NCBI GenBank assembly: GCA_019918135.1
Contig: WBZZ01003641.1
Location: 55,001-119,000, forward strand
Source of the DNA: Paulinella micropora
Taxonomy: Eukaryota > Cercozoa > Imbricatea > Euglyphida > Paulinellidae
Reading direction: 5' to 3'
Length of the DNA: 64,000 nucleotides
The notes under the pieces were generated by a model that did no database searches, was not told the DNA's origin, and saw only the letters and a program-made list of their open reading frames with translations. The stretch's first letter is position 1; each line of letters opens with the position of its first letter. The position numbers and the translations under genes are program-made. Below, piece by piece: positions 24,011 through 34,286 of this stretch.

Positions 24011-24535
24011 ACTATATCTGAGGCGTACTGATGCAGCTAATGGCATATCCTCCACGGACATAAGCCTCCAATACCGTTGTTCGAGGTCCTCCACCCCCCC
24101 GTGTCAGTCTCTCGCCTGATGATCGGGGCCACCGATGGAGCTCCTGAGGGCAAGACTGCACTAAGCCGAGGTTATTCCGCAGTCCCAGCAACCTCTTGCA
24201 AGACGTCACCGAATGTGCAAGTGCATACACCAAGCGCGGTTGCTAGAGCTGCCTCGAAACCCCACCCATAACAATCTGGTGTCTGCTGGGTCCTGGGCTA
24301 TCAACCAGCATATGCGGAGTTTAAGATCTTTTACGCGCGCAACGACCCTCCTCCCCAGCATCTACCACCAAAGGGTTATGAGTTGGCGTCACAGTTTAAC
24401 GCCTTGAGGCCATTGGGCTGGAACTCTGTTTAGGAAGTGTGACTAGGTTTTTTCATCGGGATTTCCCTCAAATATGTCACAGTCAACACTCCAAGGCAGA
24501 TTTACTATATCTGAGGCGTACTGATGCAGCTAATG

Positions 24536-24536
<1 letters not shown>
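24011..24536 (-). mobile_element. Insertion with 32-bp direct repeats
   Basis: The sequence 'ctatatctgaggcgtactga' plus 12 further bases occurs at both 24011-24042 and 24505-24536 and brackets 462 bp. This looks like a target-site duplication. On the minus strand the insert's end has 'attggaggcttatgtccg', similar to the shared LINE/SINE tail. It has no long reading frame. Confidence 0.6.
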
Positions 24537-24580
<44 letters not shown>

Positions 24581-24846
24581 GTGCTTCTCTGTCAATGGTT
24601 GATGCATTTCTGCACATGCGCCTCCATCGTCTCACCCGTGAGGGGAGTACGAAGAATTGACGATAAGCTCTAATGACACCCCCGCAAGGGCAGTTCCAAC
24701 ACTTCCAGACGGACCGGTATGTTCAATGAAAATACTGGTCCAGACGGAGCGGTATGTTCAATGAAAATACTGGTGGCACCGACGGGAATCGAACTGGCGA
24801 CAGGGCCCAGATGGTAGAACTTGACCACTGGGCTATCACGGTGTCC
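24581..24846 (-). mobile_element. tRNA-derived SINE, copy 2
   Basis: Same structure as copy 1, with a perfect (TAA)n tail on its 3' side (24537-24580) and an internal ~35-bp duplication of 'ggtatgttcaatgaaaatac' (24716 and 24751). The A box has a C-to-T-type change in the head (gctatcacgg on the plus strand). Confidence 0.82.
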
Positions 24847-24848
24847 AC

Positions 24849-24882
<34 letters not shown>

Positions 24883-25122
24883 GTGCTTCTCAGTCAATGG
24901 CGAATGCATTTCTGCACATGTGCCTCCATCGTCTCACCCGCGAGGGGAGTACGAAGATTTGACGATAGGCTCTACTGACACCCCCGCAAGGCAGCTCCAA
25001 GCCTTCCAGACAGACCAATACTTTCAAAGAAAATATCCTTTGAAAATACTGGCACCGACGGGAATCGAACTGGCGACAGGGCCCAGATGGTAGACCTTAA
25101 ACACTGGGCTATCGCGGTGCCA
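24883..25122 (-). mobile_element. tRNA-derived SINE, copy 3
   Basis: Complete head (gctatcgcggtgcc on the plus strand), B box, body and tail, with (TAA)n at 24850-24880. It follows copy 2 directly, so SINEs inserted head-to-tail at ATT repeats. Confidence 0.82.
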
Positions 25123-25123
25123 C

Positions 25124-25153
<30 letters not shown>

Positions 25154-25155
<2 letters not shown>

Positions 25156-25318
25156 TATCTCCTGTCAATTGCTGAGCCAAAAGGCCATGTGCATCCAGTC
25201 CTCCATTCCATAAGGAAAGTCTCCACACCAATCGGTGGAATAAAGGAAGTGACGGCATTACTCTAGGAGCTTTATACCAATCAGCCCATTGAAAAGGACC
25301 AATGGCCTATGTACTCCC

Positions 25319-25320
<2 letters not shown>
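25154..25320 (-). mobile_element. SINE-like repeat family B, copy 1
   Basis: About 165 bp repeated at 26008-26180 with over 90% identity by eye. Both begin 'gtatctcctgtcaattgctg' on the plus strand and lie between (TAA)n runs. The minus-strand end has 'atggaggactggatgcacat', related in form to the family A tail. I see no clear tRNA head. Confidence 0.7.
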
Positions 25321-25359
<39 letters not shown>

Positions 25360-25360
25360 T

Positions 25361-25978
25361 ATTGATATGTCATGGCTGAGCCCGAGGGCCATGCGCCTCC
25401 ATCCCTCGACCCAACAGGGACTACAGTGAGTATGTTGGGGAGGGAAGAGTGACTCTAACCATCCTGCATAGAAGGCCCCAAAAGGAAGTCCCTACTACCC
25501 GCACAGTGTCGGGTACCTTGCAGGAAATCAACTACAAATGATTGATCTTCCCCGCGTGAGAGCTCCACGAGACTGGGTAGGTCCCGCATGGAGGTACTCA
25601 CAGGGGTAGCAGACATTTCATGCGGTCTGCCAGCGCATGAGGACGTTTTGTGGTAAGTATCTGGGACGCCTCGAAACCCGTCACCACCCCTAGATCGCGG
25701 AATGTAAATACCCCTTTGATCCACGTGGTGTATGTCTTATAAAAAACAACACAACGACATGGCCTCGGAACCAACACAACAACATAGCCTCGGAACCCAC
25801 ATCGACATAGCCTCAGAACCCACACAACAACAGAGCCTCGGAACCAACACAACAACATAGCCTCGGAACCAGCACAACAACATAGCCTCGGAGCCAACAC
25901 AACGACATAGCCTCGAAACCAGTGGGAAGAGGCCCAACCACCTCCTCTTCCCGTGGGGTGCCATACTGTGCACCCCTC
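25361..25978 (-). mobile_element. Retroelement-like block with a 28-bp minisatellite
   Basis: Bounded by (TAA)n runs. The plus-strand left end 'ggccatgcgcctccatccct' is the reverse of the shared 3' tail. The right part (25752-25922) holds about seven copies of a 'catagcctcggaaccaacac'-type unit. No frame resembles a known transposon protein. Confidence 0.55.
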
Positions 25979-26007
25979 CATAATAATAATAATAATAATA
26001 ATAATAG

Positions 26008-26180
26008 TGTATCTCCTGCCAATTGCTGAGCCAAAAGGCCATGTGCATCCAGTCCTCCATTCCATAAGGAAAGTCTCCACACCAATCGGTGGAATAAAGG
26101 AAGTGACGGCATAGAACATTACTCTAGGAGCTTTATACCAATCAGCCCATGGAAAGGACCGATGGCCTATGTACTCCCTA
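26008..26180 (-). mobile_element. SINE-like repeat family B, copy 2
   Basis: Second copy of the block at 25154, with 6 extra bases ('agaaca'-type) near 26115. (TAA)n runs lie on both sides. Confidence 0.7.
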
Positions 26181-26217
26181 ATAATAATGATAATGATGAT
26201 AATAATGATAATAATAG

Positions 26218-28626
26218 GCTTCCTCAGACTATAGCATCAGATCCAGATCCTGGACATGTGCCTCCATTGGGTCAGAACACCAAACAGACATAGCAGCAAC
26301 AGCAACAGCAGGGGCAGATGGGGGCTGTGAAGTGCATGAAGAGCTAGATGCGAGGGTTTTAGCTGAAGGGAAGAACTCGGAGACACTACGCTGCGCTCCC
26401 GAACCCCTCTCTCTAGCCAGGACGTCCACACTGCGCGGACGGCCGCGCCGCGCAACATCAACGTCACTTGGGGGAGAGGGTGGGACAGAAGCTGATGGAA
26501 CCTCAGTGAGGTCAATCACCTCCTCGCCCCCATCCTCCACCCCAAGCTCCTCCCTTTTACCCTCCCTAGCAGACCAACACTCAGACACATATGATCCAAA
26601 CAACACATCCAACTTTGGAGGGGGACGCAACGCTGTAACCCCTAACAACGCAGCAAGCCTAAAGTTACTGCGGAAGCGCGACTTCCCCTGAAAAAGCTTA
26701 CAAAACAATCGTGATTGATCCACAGGCGACATATCATCCCAACCCTGCCGCACAGAGCCCTCCCGCTCCCGCCCAAGCAACACATCCTCCACCACAACCT
26801 CACCACCTACGACCTCACCACCCTCCTCACTCCCTCGATCCCCCTCAGCACCCCCCACAGCCATGCCACCGAGCCTCTGCATACTCAGCAACAGCTGCTT
26901 ACGTCTCCCCTCATGCATGGGGCAATCCCATAAGAAGTGCGCAAGGGACTCATTGACATCATCATGACAACAGAAGCAGCGAGGGGACATGCCACTGACC
27001 AACTTGCTGCGGTACAACCGAAGGCGGTTGTTGCAGCTGAGCAACCTTCTCCGAAGCAGATTATAATGCGCATCATCAAGGGCTACCCATCTTGGGAACT
27101 CCTTAGTTCCAAAGACTTGTCTTAGGATGACTCGCAGGCCATCAGTAAGATCGCTGCCTGCCTCTCGCTTGTCCCACATCAGTTGCTGCACCATCTTGTC
27201 GTCCTGCTGAAGGGCCCACTTGTCCACAGTCGAACACCAACCCTCGAGGTCCTTCTCTGAGCTATTTAGGAGCTCCTGAAGCCCTTGTTGTAGATCCATT
27301 GAGTCCCTGATAGCGCCTTCGGCCTCCGCAGTCCAGTCGGATTTGACTTGAGATGCGATGACAGGAAATCGCTTCTCCGGTAGAACACGCAGCCGTCCAT
27401 AGAACTTCAGTTGCGCCGCCCGCCGCAAACGCTCCGCACTCAAAGAGCGCGCCAGAAAGAGTGTAATCCACTTGCTTGTCTTAGGGCTGATGCCGAGAAT
27501 CATCCTCATGGGGCGCAGCATTGTTGCCTCCAGCTTGGTGAGCTGCGATACGGGGGCACGCAAGACATCGAAGGCGTACTTCAGCTTGGCCCCCACAAGT
27601 TGATTCCAGCACATGAGACGATACCTAGCTTGTATCTCACCTGCACACCACAAAGAGTACCAACCTGCGGTGGCGACTTCAGTGACACGCGTAGCCCGCA
27701 GGGCCTGGTCCTTCCACTTCAGGTCGTCGGTGATAACCACTCCCAGGTACTTGTACTGACTGGTGACACAAAGCTTCTGGCCGCGAAACCACACCACGGG
27801 CTCACCTCGCTCCCTGATACTTGGTCGTTTCGCCTTGCTCGACGTGTAAATGGGCATGATTTCCGTCTTGCCGGGCTTCAAGTTGACTTCCAGCCGGTAA
27901 TCTTCCGCGAACTTGGCCACAACATTGACCATCTTCTGGAGCTCGGTGCGACTGTGAGCGATGAGGGCCACGTCGTCCGCGTATAGAAGTGCCTTGATGT
28001 CGTTCAGCCGCTTCACATCCGTGATCTTGAGGGCACTCGCCAGCCGATCACACAGCTCATCCATAAAGACGTTGAAGAGTGTGGGAGAGAGAGGGGACCC
28101 CTGTTGGACGCCTACACCCTCCAGTACTTCGGGGGTGAGTGCTCCATCAACTAGCACTTGCGACGAAGTCTGCTCGTAGCACCTGCGTAGCGTGCGCCAG
28201 AACTTGCCCCTTACACCCAGCTTCCAGAGCCTCTCAAATAGACCATCTCTCCAAACAGACGGGAAAGCCTTGCGTAGATCGACGAACAGGACATACGACT
28301 CCCGCTTCTGCTGCTGACGCCCCTTCAACCTCTGCCAAAGGGTAAAGACCTGATCCGTAGTGCGACGCCCCGGGCGGAAGCCTCCCTGCTCTGGACGTAG
28401 CTTATCCGGGCCATCCACGAAGAGCGTTAGACGAGTAGCTAATAAGGACAGATACAGCTTACCAAGGCAACTAATAATCGAGATATCCCTCCAGTTGTCA
28501 GGATCCGTAGGATCCCCACCCTTGGGGATATTGACGATGATTCCCTTGCCCCAAGCTTTTGGAGTCCTCTCGGCTTCTCGAATCCAGTTGAAGTACTGCG
28601 TTAAGTAGCCATTGATGTAGGCGCCG
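26218..28626 (-). mobile_element. 5'-truncated non-LTR retrotransposon (LINE)
   Basis: About 2.4 kb on the minus strand. The RT frame reaches to within ~15 bp of the 3' (TAA)n tail, and the 5' end stops abruptly against the (TAA)n of a neighbouring SINE, as expected for incomplete target-primed reverse transcription. No endonuclease domain is present. The end carries 'atggaggcacatgtccag', shared with the SINEs. Confidence 0.85.
26229..28626 (-). CDS. LINE reverse transcriptase, 5'-truncated ORF
   Basis: An open frame of about 800 codons with no internal stop. RT blocks appear in order: NIPKGGDPTDPDNWRDIS, then EQGGFRPGRRTTDQVF, then VLFVDLRKAFPSVW (catalytic Asp), GVQQGSPLSPTLFNVFMDEL, and LLYADDVALIAHS with the YADD catalytic pair, then LKPGKTEIM. 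The C-terminal part has a CFCC..H..C zinc-finger-like cluster (about 270 codons from the end), typical of LINE C-termini, and ends in a Ser/Pro/Val-rich region and MEAHVQ. The frame stays open upstream to 28751 only because it runs through ATT repeats and a SINE; that part is not RT. An intact catalytic domain suggests recent insertion. It is antisense to the host gene and lies in its intron, so it is not expected to be co-expressed. Confidence 0.88.
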
Positions 28627-28628
28627 CC

Positions 28629-28669
<41 letters not shown>

Positions 28670-28706
28670 CGTCATCATCATCGTCATTATCATGATAATG
28701 ATAATA

Positions 28707-28945
28707 GTGTTTGTCTGTCAATGGCTGATCCAAATCCGGACATGCCTCCACCGTCTCACCGCAGTCAAGGGCAGTACGAAGATTTGAGAATAGATCTGAT
28801 CACACCTCCATAGGACAGCTCCAAGCCTTCCAGACAGACCAATGCTTTCAAAGAAAACATTCTTTGAAAATACTGGCACTGACGGAATCGAACTGGTGAC
28901 AGGTCCCAGATGGTATGACTAGACCACTGGGCTATCGCGGTGCGC
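28707..28945 (-). mobile_element. tRNA-derived SINE, copy 4
   Basis: Head at 28930-28945, B box near 28882-28895 with one base lost, tail at 28707-28745 abutting (TAA)n and ATCATC repeats that separate it from the truncated LINE 5' end. Confidence 0.8.
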
Positions 28946-28947
28946 CA

Positions 28948-29002
28948 ATAATAATAATCATAATAATATCATTATTCTTATTATTATTTTTATTATCTTT
29001 AC

Positions 29003-29051
<49 letters not shown>

Positions 29052-29056
29052 CATTA
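28948..29056. repeat. (ATT/TAA)n microsatellite
   Basis: Switches from TAATAA to TTATTATT and ends 20 bp before the exon at 29078. Confidence 0.95.
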
Positions 29057-29077
29057 TATTGTTGTTTGTGTGCGCAG

Positions 29078-29216
29078 CGTGCTGTTCAAATAATTTTCCG
29101 AATCTCGCCATCAATGGCGCTGTTGTGACCACGTCGGCCAACAAGAGTGCCGATCAGTGTCGCACATTGTGCAACAGTAATTCTCTTTGCAAGGCCTGGA
29201 AAGTAACCCCGATCGG
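29078..29216 (+). CDS. Exon: PAN/Apple-like module 1, first half
   Basis: Acceptor 'gtgtgcgcag'. Phase 1 in, phase 2 out (after GG, donor 'gtatatat'). It has CC at the start, then ADQCRTLCNSNSLCKAW: the C-x3-C-x5-C-x-aromatic core of PAN/Apple domains. These domains bind proteins or carbohydrates in extracellular proteins. The exon has the same length (139 bp) and phases as the first half of module 2 at 30139, which points to module duplication. Confidence 0.75.
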
Positions 29217-29697
29217 GTATATATACAATACCTAGACACACACAAACATACACACACACACATTTTATGTATGTATGTATGTGAGTGCGTATTTATGTAT
29301 GTATGCATGTATACATATATGACAAGTTGCCTCTCTCCCCCCCGGTAAATTTGTCCACCCTGGGAAGACATGGTCAACACATGGGGGGAAAACTCTTGAA
29401 AATTTCAAGACATCTGATTCTGTTCGAAGTATGGCTGAAACCATCAAAAACAATAATTGTTTTTTCCTTCTTCGGAGAGGTACAGATTCGGCTGTTTCTG
29501 GGGAGGATTCCGACAGGGGACTCGCAATTGATCGATTTTTTGATTTTTTTTTTTCGTGATTTAATCGGGTGACAGATGGGTGTGTGTGTGTGTGGGGGGG
29601 GGGGGGTCAGGTAAATTTTAATGGTATGTATTATAAATTTGCTATACTAGTCAGGCAGCAGTGACCATGGCATGGCCCTAACTGCTATTTCATGTGT

Positions 29698-29897
29698 TAA
29701 AGCTCCTAGTGTTTAGTACAACCAAACATTACTTCAAGCGCTTTGCTTCCTGTTGTTGTGGCTTGCGTAGTAGCTCGTTCGAAAGCTCTTGATGAAGAGC
29801 TTTCCAGTGAGCTATGACCTAGGCTTGGGGACACAGATTAGCTGAGGACGAAGCGCTGGAACTTATTGCTGATTGTACTTAAAAGCTAGGAACTTCT
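29698..29897. mobile_element. MITE-like element, full copy
   Basis: From 'aagctcctagtgtttagtac' to 'gctaggaacttctc'. It fills the 3' end of the intron and stops 27 bp before the exon at 29925. Confidence 0.8.
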
Positions 29898-29924
29898 CTG
29901 TTATTTCATATTTTGTATCTGCAG

Positions 29925-30034
29925 TTACAATGGAAAGCCTGTTATTGGGACAACCTGTACGCTGCTGTCGTCAATCACTGGCAATAGTGTAATTGCCACC
30001 AACGTCGGCGCCGTCAGCGGACTCGCTTGCGGTG
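29925..30034 (+). CDS. Exon: PAN/Apple-like module 1, second half
   Basis: Acceptor 'tttgtatctgcag'. Phase 2 in, phase 1 out. The peptide ends ATNVGAVSGLACGG. It aligns with the second half of module 2 (ALVVGAVSGLPCPG at 31567-31658), confirming the frame and both splice sites. Confidence 0.75.
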
Positions 30035-30138
30035 GTCATTATTATGTTTATTATTATTATATTATTATTATTATTATTTTTATTATTATTATTATCATTA
30101 TATTATACTTAAGAAAGAACAATTTATCACTTGCTCAG

Positions 30139-30277
30139 GTTGCTGTACCACCTCTCTGTCGGGCCTCAGTATTACAAACGCCAACTTGGCCCAGTACAGA
30201 CTGCGCACGCCCGAGGAGTGCCGTCAAGCTTGCAACCGCGAACCTAACTGCAACTCTTGGACCAGCCTCCCTTCAAG
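30139..30277 (+). CDS. Exon: PAN/Apple-like module 2, first half
   Basis: Acceptor 'acttgctcag'. Phase 1 in, phase 2 out. CC at the start and TPEECRQACNREPNCNSW: the same Cys spacing as module 1. The intron that follows starts inside or next to a MITE copy (30283-30478). Confidence 0.76.
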
Positions 30278-30282
30278 GTACT

Positions 30283-30478
30283 TCGTTCTGAGTTCTTAAT
30301 TGCAACGAGCCATGACTTCCAGCACTTTGTTCTCGGCTTGTTGATGCTTCTGCAGTGGCTCGTTTGAAAGCCTTTGATAAGATCTAATTTCCCATGACAC
30401 ATGTTCTGGACGCAAGGTTTGGTTGAGAGCGAAGCTCTTGAAATCATTGTTCATTGTGGTTAACAACTAAGAATTTTT
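30283..30478. mobile_element. MITE-like element abutting a donor site
   Basis: Left end 'cttcgttctgagttcttaat' starts within about 6 bp of the donor at 30278. Right end 'ttaacaactaagaatttttc'. The rest of the intron to 31566 is mostly unique, with a near-duplicated 'gttcsctaacgcaa'-poly-T block (30720-30835) and a G run (31421-31438). Confidence 0.72.
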
Positions 30479-31566
30479 CTACTACATTAGCAACGTCCCT
30501 GAAAGGTATTGGGAGCAGCATGTGGGGGGTGTGGTTGGCACTGAGCGTTGAGGGCAAAGGGTAATATTTGCATGAAATGGTATGTGTGTGCGTCATTCCT
30601 TCGACCCAGCAGGCTTTGTGTTTTTTGTGTGTTTGCCAAATATCACCTTCTAACTCCTAGTTAGCTCTAACGGAGCAGTTTTGCGAGTAGTACAATGCCA
30701 AAATTCAGAACACTTGAAAGTTCGCTAACGCAAGTTTTTTTTTTTTTTTTTTTTTTCGAAATCCAAAACCGGTGAATTTAGGCATTTAATACGTTTGAAA
30801 GTTCCCTAACGCAACTTTTTTTTCGAATTCCAAAAAAACCATGTCAACATCGCCAACGAGTCTGGGGCTTGAGGCCCTGTAAGTATGAACTTCACCTCAT
30901 TTCGGTTGCCGAAAACCATGATTTATTCATGCACAGCATCGATTTGTGGGGTGGGGTACGACATTAGCGATTTCCTCCTTTCCCTCCCCCGAAGAAGTCA
31001 AAGTGTCTCCCCGCCCCAAAAAAAATCGGCCCAGCGCATTAATAAATCATGGATTTGAAGCAACCAATCCTTGCAAGCTCCTATTACCATGTAGCCAAAG
31101 GGTCGGGCATCATATCTTTGGGTAGAAGGAAGCTTCTTGTCGAGATCTGCAATACACACCCTGGGTGGTCTTAGACATTTGTGGTGGCGGGTGGCACCAA
31201 GTAAATATATATATATATATAATATATGTATTCGAAAGAGCTCGTCAAAAAGTGTCAGGTTTACCTAACATCAGCGTCTAATTCCCATATGGTCTGGGTG
31301 CCGCCACTACCCAGAAAATCTGGCATTGACAGCATGGTGCCAACCGCCACAAAAGTCTAATATCTCTGCCAAATGGGAAAGGGGGGCCGCCTCCGAATAG
31401 CTCAACCAAATATTGGTTTGGGTGGGGGGGGGGGGGGGTCTTTCCCGGGTAAGTCAGTCAAATAAAGGATGGTTCCGGAGACTGGGTTAAGGATATTTTT
31501 TTTGTGCGTTCAGGCGATATCGCGACATTGCACGCGATATAGTATTCTGTCCTACTTTGTTGTTAG

Positions 31567-31658
31567 TTTCTCCACCTCGTCAGCCAACTGTTTCTTGAAG
31601 GGGCCACCCACCACTTATGCACTAGTTGTGGGAGCAGTGAGTGGACTACCGTGCCCAG
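31567..31658 (+). CDS. Exon: PAN/Apple-like module 2, second half
   Basis: Phase 2 in (acceptor 'ttgttgttag'), phase 1 out (donor 'gtctctct'). Contains SANCFLKGPPTTY, then ALVVGAVSGLPCPG, aligned with 29925-30034. The downstream acceptor 'cctcgtcag' would give phase 1 and break the join, so I chose the upstream one. Confidence 0.62.
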
Positions 31659-31699
31659 GTCTCTCTTTCTCTCATACACACTGTCATTTGGTTTGTTGT

Positions 31700-32060
31700 C
31701 GTTCGATCGATCGATAGATAAATGGGAAGATAGGTAGGTAGTTAGATAGATAGATATAAAATACATGGATGGATATAAAGATTCATGGATGGATGGATGG
31801 GTATGGGTGATTAGGTAGATAATACTATTCTCTGTAATGAAAGTTAATCGCTTATCGTTGCCATCGTCATCATCATAGTTCTGTGTATCTCACACACACT
31901 ATTTGTATAGCAGCAGCAGTAGTAGTAGTAGTAGTAGTAGTGGTACTAGTAGTATAGAACACATTTGGTTAGTTGTCGTTAGATCTATAGATAGATGGAT
32001 AGATAGGTAGGCAGTAGATAGACAGGTAAGGAGGCGCTTGGAAGTCATTTTTTGTTTTTT
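31700..32060. other. Intron: simple repeats
   Basis: GATA/GATG repeats (31720-31810), CAGTAG triplets (31910-31945), GATA (31985-32025) and a MITE end fragment (32030-32090). Confidence 0.7.
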
Positions 32061-32095
32061 GTGAAGTACTAATAGCCTCTCGGCAACTGTATCAG

Positions 32096-32251
32096 ATAAG
32101 GTGTGCCTACTGAGAGTGGAGGACGATTGCGACGAGGCGGCTCGCGACGTCGTGTTCAACGGCAACGTGTTTGCGAATGAGCCGCAGCCATCTATTCTAC
32201 AAGTGACGCAACTAACTTCAACAGCCGGCGGCACGGTACTAGTACCAGCAG
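32096..32251 (+). CDS. Unit 0, exon 1: Ig/VCBS-like domain 1, N-terminal half
   Basis: Acceptor 'aactgtatcag', donor 'gtatattg', phase 1-1. The 'VEDDCDEAARDVVFNGNVFA' stretch matches the 'YATDDC.ETD.NTAKSGNVLPND' opening of the later domains. It is the most diverged copy of the family in the window. Confidence 0.7.
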
Positions 32252-32479
32252 GTATATTGCTTTTCTGATGATGATGATGATTATTATTATTATTATTTTT
32301 TTTTTTTCGGTTTTACAATACGCGTACGTATACATACACATGCAAAAATATACATGAATGTTGTTTAAATACTTTCCTTTTCATTTCTGGTCTTTCTTTC
32401 TTCCGTCCTCTTCCCTCTTTCTTTTCTTCGTGTTTGCCCCCCCCCCCCCCTCAACAAAAAAACAAAAAAAAACTTCCCC

Positions 32480-32507
32480 CGCCCTTCTTTTTCCCCTTTA
32501 CTTATTT

Positions 32508-32541
<34 letters not shown>

Positions 32542-32549
32542 CTTGGCAG
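32480..32549 (+). repeat. Poly-T/C run before an acceptor
   Basis: A T-run of about 34 bases preceded by C and A runs, ending in 'tcttggcag'. Confidence 0.9.
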
Positions 32550-32839
32550 TGGGGACGGCCAGCATCTATGGCAGCAACGGAGGTCTTTTCGTCGTAGGCG
32601 CCAACGGTAACTACACGTTCATCCAATCCACGATGGTGATCCCAACCGACGGTTCCGACGCACGCACGTCCATTACCGTTACCACGTGCACCAGCATTGT
32701 GCCCCTGGACACCTGTGACACGTCATTATTGGAAGTGAAAGTACTCTACGCAACAGACGACCTCGGTGAGACGGACAAGTACACTGTTAAAAACGGCAAC
32801 GTGCTACCCAACGATTCGACGTCCAACGGCGACGTGAAG
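32550..32839 (+). CDS. Unit 0, exon 2: end of domain 1 and start of domain 2
   Basis: Phase 1 in, phase 0 out. It has GSNGGLFVVGANGNYTF, PTDGSDARTS and a CDTSLLEVKVLYATDD boundary between domains, then NGNVLPNDSTS. The exit falls right after the NVLPND motif, a position used again in unit 0 at 34131 and in unit 9 at 57449. Confidence 0.82.
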
Positions 32840-32859
32840 GTCTGTTGCATAATTTGAAC

Positions 32860-33045
32860 ATTTCGACATCCTATATACAGATCCCGGGAATTCGTCCACA
32901 TGTTATGACAGAATTCCCAAGATCCCATCGTGGGATATGGTCGACTTGGCCCAACTGAACATTTCAACATCCTATATACAGATCCCGGGAATTCGTCCGC
33001 ATGTTATGGCCGAATTCCCGAGATCCCATGGTAGACTTGGCCCAA
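32860..33045. repeat. ~90-bp tandem duplication, dispersed family
   Basis: Two copies of 'gaacatttcgacatcctata' through 'cttggcccaact', each with an internal inverted repeat (gggaattc / gaattccc around 'catgttatg'). A related single copy lies at 36418-36520. Confidence 0.8.
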
Positions 33046-33049
33046 CTAT

Positions 33050-33372
33050 GTTGCTGCTGCCGCTACTGCTGCTGCTGCTTCTCTACTCTTTTCTCTTCTT
33101 CCTCTATGTTCCTGCTTATGCTTGGTTCTTCCTTTGTTCTGCTTCTGCTGCTGTTGCGTCTTCTTCCCCTTCTCATCCTTTTCTTCCTCTTTTCCTTCTG
33201 CTGCTTCTCCTTTTGTTGCTGCTTCTTTCTTCTTCCTCCTGCTCCTTCTGCTTCTCCTTCTCGTCCTCTTCCTTCCTTCTCTGTCTTCGTTCTTTTCTTA
33301 TTCTTATTCTTCTTCCCCTTTTCTCTTTCTTCTGCTACTCCTGCTGCTTCGACTTCTGCTTCTGCTATTTTT
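33050..33372 (+). repeat. Polypyrimidine (CTG/TTC)n tract before an acceptor
   Basis: About 320 bp of T/C-rich CTGCTT and TTCTTC motifs ending in 'gctattttttag'. Confidence 0.9.
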
Positions 33373-33375
33373 TAG

Positions 33376-33539
33376 GAGGTTCGTCGGGTGACCGATGGGA
33401 ATGGCGTCACGACGCAGTTGAGCGCGACTTCACCAACGGTCATTGTGGGGACCAACGGGGGCCAATTCACTCTCAATTTGGACGGGTCCTACACGTTTGA
33501 CCCCACAAGCATTCCGGCTGCCAACTTCCCAACTGACGG
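33376..33539 (+). CDS. Unit 0, exon 3: domain 2 centre
   Basis: Phase 0 in, phase 2 out. Contains VRRVTDGNGVTTQL, GTNGGQFTLNLDGSYTFDP and ends at PTDG. At protein level it is close to the array units; at DNA level clearly diverged. Confidence 0.82.
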
Positions 33540-33716
33540 GTAGGGAACTTGAATAACGCAATGATTAAAATTGTAAGCATAATATTACATTAAATTATAT
33601 TACGTATTTATATCACATATTATATTATGTTACCTTACCTTACATGACATTATATTATATATGAAATTATTGCATGATATTATATTATATCATTATTTTT
33701 CTCAGCAACAACAAAC

Positions 33717-33905
33717 AGAGAACTTGGTTCCCAGTTTTTACGTACAAGGAACAGTACATTCAAGCGCTTCATTCTTAGCCATTTTTCATGGTCGTGGCTT
33801 GTATAGCAGCTTACTTGAAAGTTCATACCAAGAGCTTCTAATGAGCCACAGGCTGATTGTCTGAGAATAAAGCCGCTGGAACTCATTATTGATTGTTCTG
33901 AAGAA
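33717..33905. mobile_element. MITE-like element in a unit 0 intron
   Basis: From 'gagaacttggttcccag' with 'attcaagcgcttcattctt' to 'actcattattgattgttctg'. Confidence 0.7.
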
Positions 33906-33950
33906 CTCTGATAATTGTAATGACTAACGTTATCTCCTGCAATACGATAG

Positions 33951-34131
33951 GTCGCCCTTCTTCACCAGAGTGAACTACACCATGTGCAGCCGGCAGTCGA
34001 ACGGGACGATCTGTGACACGGCGAGTTTGATCTTTATGGTGCTATACACAACCGATGACTGCTATGCCACGGATCTCTCCACTGCAATCAAGGAAAATGT
34101 GCTCACCAATGATAGCCCCTCCAAAAACATG
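33951..34131 (+). CDS. Unit 0, exon 4: end of domain 2 and start of domain 3
   Basis: Phase 2 in (completing Gly of PTDG), phase 0 out. Contains VNYTMCSRQSNGTICDTASL, then LYTTDDCYATD and ENVLTNDSPSKNM. The exit is again just after the NVLxND motif. Confidence 0.82.
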
Positions 34132-34286
34132 GTGGTCTCACTCCCCCTCCACACACGCCTCTCTCTCTCTCCCTCTCTCTTCTCTCTCCCTGTGTGTCTC
34201 CTAATTCTTACATCCTCATTCCCTGTATTATTTCTCTCTTTTATACACACACACACTCTCTCTCTCTCTCGCTTCCGCTCTGAAAG

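Noticed and set aside
23871..25122. Functional tRNA genes at the B-box matches
   Set aside because: The A and B boxes are present, but there is no complete cloverleaf or acceptor stem, and each head continues into the same SINE body and ATT tail.
28627..28751. ATG-initiated N-terminus of the RT frame, including a poly-Asp/Tyr run
   Set aside because: This part is SINE tail and ATT repeat read through in frame. The LINE sequence starts at about 28626.
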